Origin: Rhodocyclaceae bacterium
GTDB lineage: Bacteria; Pseudomonadota; Gammaproteobacteria; Burkholderiales; Rhodocyclaceae
Reading direction: 5' to 3'
DNA: 10,181 bases
Assembly (NCBI GenBank): GCA_018262875.1
Contig: JADFDL010000031.1
Location: 1-10,181 of the forward strand
Part shown: in pieces, positions 6,176 through 10,181 of the stretch
Layout: each line of letters begins with the position of its first letter
How positions within the stretch are numbered: position 1 is the first letter of the stretch
Program-made: the position numbers and the translations under genes
Notes under the pieces: model-generated
What the model was told of the DNA's origin: nothing
The model's input: the letters and a program-made list of their open reading frames with translations, nothing else
Databases searched by the model: none

Positions 6176-6873
6176 ACGACGCACGAAAAAATTTCTCCGA
6201 CGAAAGCCTGAATGCCTTCGTCGACAACCAGCTCGGCGCCCAGGAGCGCGAGGAAATACTCGCCGCCATCGCCGAGGATGCCGACCTGAGCCGGCGCCTG
6301 TGCGCGCTGCGCTCCACCAAGGAACTGGTGCGCCATGCCTATGGCCAGGTGCCGGCTGTCGGCAGTACGCGGGATCGCCGCCTCCCCTTGTGGAGCGGCG
6401 CCCTGGCGGCAGGCGTGGCGCTGGTTGCCGGCGTGCTGATCGGCTGGCAGGGGCATCGCGCGGCCGACACGTCAGCGTCGAAGTCATTGCTGGCCTGGGC
6501 CGGAAGTTTCTTTGCCGCCCAGCCGACGCGGGTGTTGCTGCATCTGGACAGTTCGCAGGCCGAACACATGGAAGAGGCGCTGGATATGGTCGAAGCCTAT
6601 CTGGCCAAGGCCGGCCACGCCCGGGTGGAGGTCGTGGTCAATAACTCCGGTCTCGATCTGCTGCGCCAGGAAACCACGCCCCACGCGGCGCGTATCGCGG
6701 CGCTCGCCGCACGCCACGAAATGCTGGCCTTCGTCGCCTGCGGCAACGCCATCGCACGCTATCGCAGTGCGGGTCTGGATGTCACGCTGGTGCCGGAAGC
6801 AAAGGTGGAGCGCACCGCGATCGAACACATCGTCGACCGGGTGCGCCAGGGCTGGACTTACCTGAAGATCTGA
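6172..6873 (+). CDS. Transmembrane anti-sigma factor with periplasmic DsrE-like sensor domain
   Basis: This 233-aa protein starts at ATG 6172 with AGGAG 6 nt upstream and overlaps the sigma stop (ATGA). Residues 8-57 (DESLNAFVDNQLGAQEREEI, then ARLCALR-like helices) resemble the N-terminal sigma-binding region of anti-sigma factors. The usual zinc motif HxxxCxxC is absent; only Cys44 lies here. One membrane helix follows (about 73-92, LWSGALAAGVALVAGVLIGW), after a basic RDRR, so the C-terminus should be periplasmic. Residues 120-233 look like a DsrE/DsrF-type domain: RVLLHLDSS, VEVVVNNSGLDLL, MLAFVACGNAIARYRSAGL, VTLVPEAKVE and the end GWTYLKI. Cys190, the PEAK motif and the end match the secreted DsrE protein next door. 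It should hold the sigma factor at the membrane until a periplasmic signal releases it. Anti-sigma function is inferred from operon position and topology. Confidence 0.85.
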   Translation: MNDARKNFSDESLNAFVDNQLGAQEREEILAAIAEDADLSRRLCALRSTKELVRHAYGQVPAVGSTRDRRLPLWSGALAAGVALVAGVLIGWQGHRAADTSASKSLLAWAGSFFAAQPTRVLLHLDSSQAEHMEEALDMVEAYLAKAGHARVEVVVNNSGLDLLRQETTPHAARIAALAARHEMLAFVACGNAIARYRSAGLDVTLVPEAKVERTAIEHIVDRVRQGWTYLKI

Positions 6874-7013
6874 ACGGAACCGGGCGGGGTCGGATCGGCC
6901 GCAAAGCCGATGCCGGAAAAGGCGGTGACCAGGCAGAGGGCCACGAAGGCGGCCAGCACCTTGGCCTTGTGCTTCCACGGGCTGATCGGGTTTCTCCGGG
7001 TTTCATGACGCAT
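6858..7013 (-). CDS. 51-aa exported or membrane-anchored mini-protein, family unknown
   Basis: I do not recognise this protein. It begins at ATG 7013 with a very strong AGGAGGAGG (7019-7027) 5 nt upstream, which is the main reason to believe it is translated. A basic N-terminus (MRHETRRNPISPWKHKAK) is followed by a hydrophobic segment VLAAFVALCLVTAFSGIGF and the short tail AADPTPPGSVQIFR. This is either a signal peptide with cleavage near GFA, leaving only about 12-13 residues, or a single membrane anchor with a short periplasmic tail. Its last 16 nt overlap the 3' end of the anti-sigma gene in antisense. It follows the malonate genes on the same strand after a 113-nt gap, and it could have its own promoter at 7101-7130. 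Codon third positions look like neighbouring genes. Confidence 0.65.
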   Translation of the reverse strand: MRHETRRNPISPWKHKAKVLAAFVALCLVTAFSGIGFAADPTPPGSVQIFR

Positions 7014-7042
7014 GGCAACCTCCTCCTTTTGCTACCTGCAAC

Positions 7043-7060
7043 CTGTGCTCGCCGGCACAG
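7043..7060 (-). repeat. Leader hairpin before the mini-protein gene
   Basis: CTGTGC (7043-7048) and GCACAG (7055-7060) form a perfect 6-bp inverted repeat with a 6-nt loop. It lies 15 nt before the Shine-Dalgarno of the 51-aa gene in its predicted leader. No T-run follows, so it is not an intrinsic terminator. It could stabilise or tune the mRNA; no function is shown. Confidence 0.4.
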
Positions 7061-7100
7061 TGGATCAACGATACGCCCCGCTGCCCCGCCGGAACAACGA

Positions 7101-7130
7101 ATTATTTGATATTCAAATAAAACGGGTCAG
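7101..7130 (-). promoter_or_regulatory. Possible promoter with AT-rich palindromic operator
   Basis: On the minus strand CTGACC (7125-7130) and AATAAT (7101-7106) are separated by 18 bp and match sigma-70 boxes at four and five of six positions. A 19-bp palindrome, TTATTTGA-TAT-TCAAATAA (7102-7120), covers the -10 box and spacer and has perfect 8-nt arms. It is conspicuously AT-rich in GC-rich surroundings. The -35 box overlaps the stop of the CoA-ligase gene. It would drive the 51-aa gene with a leader of about 80 nt. A repressor site is a reasonable guess, but the regulator is unknown. Confidence 0.45.
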
Positions 7131-8629
7131 CCGGAAAAACGTTGACGCAGCAGGTTCTTCTGCACCTTGCCCATGGCGTTGCGCGGCAGGTCGTCCACGA
7201 AATGCACGGCCTTCGGCACCTTGAAGCCGGCCATGCGGCCCTTCAGCGCGGCGACAATGCCCTCGCCCGTGAGGCCGGCGCCCTCCCGGCCGCGCACCAC
7301 CACGGCGGTCACCGCTTCGCCGAAGTCCGGGTGCGGCAGGCCGATCACGGCGGATTCGGCCACGCCGGGCAGGGCGTCGATGGCCTCCTCGATCTCCTTC
7401 GGGTAGACGTTCAGCCCGCCGCTGATGATGAGGTCCTTGTCGCGGCCGATGATGGCAAGGTAACCCTCTGAGTCGAAGCGGCCCATGTCGCCGGTGCGGA
7501 AGAAGCCGTCCGGCGTGAATTCCTCCCGCGTCTTCTCCGGCATCTGCCAGTAGCCGGCGAAGACATTGTCGCCGCGCACCTGGATGTGGCCGATTTCGCC
7601 AGCCGGCAGGGGCGCGTCGTCATCCCCCACCACGCGCACGTCCGTGCCCGGCAGGGGGAAGCCGACCGTGCCGCCGCGCCGCTCGCCCTCGAGCGGGTTG
7701 GAGGTGAACATGCCGCCCTCGGTCATGCCGTAGCGCTCGAGGAGGGTCTGGCCGGTGCGTTCGCGGAACGCACTGAAAGTCTCCGGCAGCAGCGGCGCCG
7801 AGCCGGAGATGAACAGGCGCATGTGGGCGACGGCTTCGCGCGTCAGGCCCTTTTCCTGCAGCAGCCGCACGTAATAGGTCGGCACGCCCATGAACACCGT
7901 CGCCTCCTGCATCAGCCGCAACGCGCGCGATGCATCGAACTTCGGCTCGAACAGCATCGGACTGCCGTTGAGCAACGCGCAGTGCGTGGCGACGAAGAGG
8001 CCGTGCACGTGAAAAGTCGGCAGCATGTGCAGCAGCACGTCGCCGGGGCGGAAGCCCCAGTATTTGTGCAGCACCAGCCCGTTGGCGGCCAGGTTGCGGT
8101 GGGTGAGCATCGCCCCCTTCGAGCGGCCGGTGGTGCCGGAGGTGTAGACGATCGAAGCCAGGTCGCCGTCGGCGCGTTCGACGGTGGCGAACGTCTCGGG
8201 CATCTGCACCGCGGCGGCAGCCAGGCTGCCCTCGCCGCGCGCGCCGAGGTCATGTACCAGCGGCAGGCGGCTGGCCCAGGCCAGTTCCTGCGCCTCCTCC
8301 AGCCGCTCGGGCGCGCAGACGAACAGGCCGGGCCGGGCATCGTCGAGGAAGAAGGCGACCTCGCTGCGCGTATAGGCGGGATTCAGCGGCAGGAAGACGC
8401 AGCCGGCGCGCAGGCAGCCGAGGTAGAGGAAGAGCGCCTCGGCGGATTTCTCCACCTGCGCGGCGACGCGGTCGCCCGGCGCGAGTCCGGCCTCGGCGAG
8501 CAGTGCGCCGTATCGCGCGGACTGACTTTCCAGTTCGGCGTAGCTCAGGCGCCGGCCGTCGGGCAGGATCAGGCAGGGCGCCTCGCCCTCGGCCGGGAAG
8601 CGCGAGGCCAGCAGGCCGTACAGGTTCAT
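7127..8629 (-). CDS. matB: Malonyl-CoA synthetase (MatB-type acyl-CoA ligase)
   Basis: This 500-aa cytosolic ANL-superfamily ligase should convert malonate, ATP and CoA to malonyl-CoA, AMP and pyrophosphate. Motifs seen: the P-loop YTSGTTGRSKG (162-172), MLPTFHVHGLF (202-212), SGSAPL (275-280), ERYGMTEGGM (298-307), GFRTGD-like FFRTGD (376-381), GRDKDLIISGGLNVYPKEIE (395-414), and the catalytic-lysine region NAMGKVQK with Lys488. Length and the MTEGGMFTSNP segment fit MatB better than acetyl-CoA or long-chain synthetases. The start is ATG 8629, which overlaps the stop of the decarboxylase gene by 4 nt (ATGA). A longer open frame extends upstream to 9823 but only as a shadow of that gene. Pairing with malonyl-CoA decarboxylase supports malonate as substrate; methylmalonate is possible too. 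Confidence 0.88.
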   Translation of the reverse strand: MNLYGLLASRFPAEGEAPCLILPDGRRLSYAELESQSARYGALLAEAGLAPGDRVAAQVEKSAEALFLYLGCLRAGCVFLPLNPAYTRSEVAFFLDDARPGLFVCAPERLEEAQELAWASRLPLVHDLGARGEGSLAAAAVQMPETFATVERADGDLASIVYTSGTTGRSKGAMLTHRNLAANGLVLHKYWGFRPGDVLLHMLPTFHVHGLFVATHCALLNGSPMLFEPKFDASRALRLMQEATVFMGVPTYYVRLLQEKGLTREAVAHMRLFISGSAPLLPETFSAFRERTGQTLLERYGMTEGGMFTSNPLEGERRGGTVGFPLPGTDVRVVGDDDAPLPAGEIGHIQVRGDNVFAGYWQMPEKTREEFTPDGFFRTGDMGRFDSEGYLAIIGRDKDLIISGGLNVYPKEIEEAIDALPGVAESAVIGLPHPDFGEAVTAVVVRGREGAGLTGEGIVAALKGRMAGFKVPKAVHFVDDLPRNAMGKVQKNLLRQRFSG

Positions 8630-9927
8630 GCCTTGGCCAGCCGGCGGATGGCGGCCGTGGCGGCGATGCGGTCCTCGCCGACGAAGGCTTCGACGTTCTG
8701 CTCGATCTCGTCGGGGTCGTACAGGTAGTTCACCATCAGGCCGCAGGACTGCCTGAAGCCCTTGGCCGAGGCATCCGCCAGGAAATCGATGCGCTCGATG
8801 CGGGCGCCGTTGCCGAGGTGGAAGCGCGCCACCGGGTCGAAGGGACGGCCGTTCTGGCGGACGGCGTAGAGGTAGCGGGCGGCGAGGGCCTCGAGCGGAT
8901 CGCGCAGGCGGCGCGCCAGGGCCTTGTCCTGCGCCCAGCCGCCCGACTGCAGCTGGGCCAGCGTGAAGCCGAGCCCCTCGAGGGCTTCCGGCGTGCGCTT
9001 CAGCCAGGCGCAGAACTGCGGCAGCGGCGACAGCGTGGCGAAGGTCTTCAGCTGCGGGAAGTCGCGCTTCAGGTCGTCGATGACGCGCTTCAGCAGGAAG
9101 TTGCCGAAGGTGACGCCGCGCAGGCCGGCCTGGGTATTGGAGATCGAGTAGAAGATCGCCGTGTCGGCGCGATCGGCCTCCAGCACCGGGGCGTGCTCGT
9201 CGAGCAGCGCCTGGATGTTGCCGGAAAGCTCTTTCGTCAGCGCCACCTCGACGAAGATCAGTGGTTCGGCCGGCATGCGCGGGTGGAAGAAGGCGTACAG
9301 GCGGCGGTCGGAACCGAGGCGGTTCCTCAGGTCGCTCCAGGAGCGGATCTCGTGCACCGCCTCGTACTGGATCAGCTTTTCCAGCAGCGAGGCGGGAGAG
9401 TTCCAGGTGATGCGCTGCAATTCGAGGAAGCCGACGTCGAACCAGGCGGTCAGGCGCGACTCCAGCTCGCGGTCGAGCACCGCCAGCTCCTCGTCCTTCT
9501 CCAGAAAACGCAGCAGGTCGGCGCGCAGGTCGACGAGGAATTTCACGCCCTGCGGCAGGGCGTTGAATTGGGTCAGGATGCGGATGCGCGAGGAGCGCAG
9601 GGCGGCGCGCAGGTCGGCCTCGGCGTCCCACTGGCCGGGCGTGCCGGCCGCCGCCTGGTAGGCACGGTGCGCGGCGTCCACCTTCGCCGGCTCGGGGCCG
9701 AAGTCGAGGGCGATGCGCCGCAGGAACTCGTGGCGGCCGGCGTCGTCGAGGCCGAGGTAGGTCTCGCCCAGCTTCGCCGCCCGGCCGCGCGCGGCGACCT
9801 CGCCGCCTGTGCCGGCGGCGCATTCCTGCAGTTGCCGGCGCAATTGCGCCAGCAGCTTCGGCGTCATGGGCTGGCGTCCGGGCTTGCCGCCGACCAGGGA
9901 TTTGACGCGCCTGAGAATGCCTTCCAT
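8626..9927 (-). CDS. matA: Malonyl-CoA decarboxylase
   Basis: This 433-aa MCD-family enzyme decarboxylates malonyl-CoA to acetyl-CoA and CO2. An N-terminal helical oligomerisation region (about 25-150) is followed by the acetyltransferase-like catalytic domain. Conserved segments include ITWNSPASLLEKLIQYEAVH (173-192), FFHPRMPAEPLIFVEVAL (213-230), FYSISNTQAGLRGVTFGNFL (259-278), FATLSPLPQF (296-305), FHLGNGARIERI (369-380, with the His expected in the active site) and SCGLMVNYLY (394-403). Ser261 or Ser263 in the SISNTQ segment corresponds to the region of the catalytic Ser. Length agrees with bacterial MatA. AGGAGG lies 6 nt before ATG 9927 and overlaps the preceding gene's stop region. With matB it forms a malonate to acetyl-CoA pathway. 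No N-terminal targeting signal is present. Confidence 0.93.
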   Translation of the reverse strand: MEGILRRVKSLVGGKPGRQPMTPKLLAQLRRQLQECAAGTGGEVAARGRAAKLGETYLGLDDAGRHEFLRRIALDFGPEPAKVDAAHRAYQAAAGTPGQWDAEADLRAALRSSRIRILTQFNALPQGVKFLVDLRADLLRFLEKDEELAVLDRELESRLTAWFDVGFLELQRITWNSPASLLEKLIQYEAVHEIRSWSDLRNRLGSDRRLYAFFHPRMPAEPLIFVEVALTKELSGNIQALLDEHAPVLEADRADTAIFYSISNTQAGLRGVTFGNFLLKRVIDDLKRDFPQLKTFATLSPLPQFCAWLKRTPEALEGLGFTLAQLQSGGWAQDKALARRLRDPLEALAARYLYAVRQNGRPFDPVARFHLGNGARIERIDFLADASAKGFRQSCGLMVNYLYDPDEIEQNVEAFVGEDRIAATAAIRRLAKA

Positions 9928-9937
9928 GTGCCGCCTC

Positions 9938-10181
9938 CTATTTGCCGCGGAACAGCGGCGCGCGCTTCTCGAAGAAAGCGGAAAGTCCTTCGCGGTAGTC
10001 CTCGCTGTCGAGGAAGGCGAAGCTGGCCTTCTGCTCCTCCAAAGTCAGTCCCTGCGGCACGGCGGTGAGGCGGCGCACCAGCTTCTTGTGCATGCGCGCG
10101 GCGAGCGGCGCGCCGGCGGCAATGCGGCGTGCCGCGGCGTAGGCCTCCTCCGCCACTGCGTCGTCGGATACGACGCGAGTG
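9938..10181 (-). CDS. Enoyl-CoA hydratase/isomerase family protein, C-terminal part only
   Basis: The last 80 residues of a crotonase-family protein are visible; the N-terminus lies beyond the right edge. The segment reads TRVVSDDAVAEEAYAAARRI, AAGAPLAARMHKKLVRRL, EEQKASFAFLDSEDYREGLS and AFFEKRAPLFRGK. This is the typical enoyl-CoA hydratase C-terminal region ending in a DxREGxxAFxEKRxPxFxGK motif. The frame stays open to the window edge, so any start at about 10156 is artificial. Its TAG is 10 nt from the malonyl-CoA decarboxylase ATG, so it leads the same operon. The substrate cannot be told; a CoA-ester beta-oxidation role is likely. Confidence 0.92.
   Translation of the reverse strand, partial: TRVVSDDAVAEEAYAAARRIAAGAPLAARMHKKLVRRLTAVPQGLTLEEQKASFAFLDSEDYREGLSAFFEKRAPLFRGK

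Noticed and set aside
7102..7120. AT palindrome as an FNR-type box or as an intrinsic terminator of matB
   Set aside because: FNR sites need TTGAT-N4-ATCAA, here the half-site spacing is wrong; as a terminator the stem is almost all A-T and lacks a following T-run.
8630..9823. N-terminal extension of the MatB frame to give an 898-aa protein
   Set aside because: The extra 398 residues are Arg/Pro-rich shadow sequence of the malonyl-CoA decarboxylase gene in another frame; MatB homology begins exactly at the ATGA overlap at 8629.

Overview
The window is GC-rich chromosomal DNA with dense coding and strong third-position G/C bias. Gene content and order (TIGR02449/ZapB-like gene, zapA, 6S RNA, EVE-domain gene, TauE/SafE gene; a B12 riboswitch before btuB; a malonate-type matA/matB pair) point to a betaproteobacterium, probably near Rhodocyclales/Nitrosomonadales. 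This placement is inferred from gene order and family, not from a search. There is no rRNA, tRNA, CRISPR array, insertion sequence or phage gene.

Layout. (1) 1-2887, minus strand: a vitamin B12 uptake operon. A promoter at 2882-2909 feeds a cobalamin riboswitch (about 2661-2849). A candidate Shine-Dalgarno-sequestering stem follows, then a BtuB-type TonB-dependent receptor and a BtuC-type permease that runs off the left edge. (2) 2961-3761, plus strand: a divergent promoter placed so close to its gene that the mRNA should be leaderless, a ZapB-like coiled-coil gene, zapA (GTG start overlapping by 4 nt), 6S RNA (ssrS) and a strong intrinsic terminator. (3) 3766-5039, plus strand: an EVE-domain protein gene starting 4 nt after the terminator's T-run, coupled by an ATGA overlap to a TauE/SafE permease. 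(4) 5040-6873: a secreted DsrE-family protein (minus) divergent from an ECF sigma factor and its membrane anti-sigma factor (plus). (5) 6858-7013, minus strand: a 51-codon exported or membrane mini-protein whose 3' end overlaps the anti-sigma gene antisense. (6) 7127-10181, minus strand: the end of an enoyl-CoA hydratase/isomerase gene, malonyl-CoA decarboxylase and a malonyl-CoA synthetase-type ligase, tightly packed as one operon.

The most interesting part is 5040-6873. The anti-sigma factor has a cytoplasmic N-terminal region without the usual zinc motif, one transmembrane helix, and a periplasmic C-terminal domain that resembles the neighbouring secreted DsrE protein. The two share a His at the first strand, a single Cys at matching distance, a PEAK motif and an aromatic-x-Tyr-Leu-Lys end. 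The divergent promoter region carries two copies, one on each strand, of the same ECF-type element GGAATA(A/T)-N15-CGTC. The simplest reading is a self-contained circuit: the sigma factor drives itself, its anti-sigma and the secreted DsrE protein, and the periplasmic DsrE-like domain senses a signal, possibly redox or sulfur related. I know of no description of such a circuit, but I could not search the literature.
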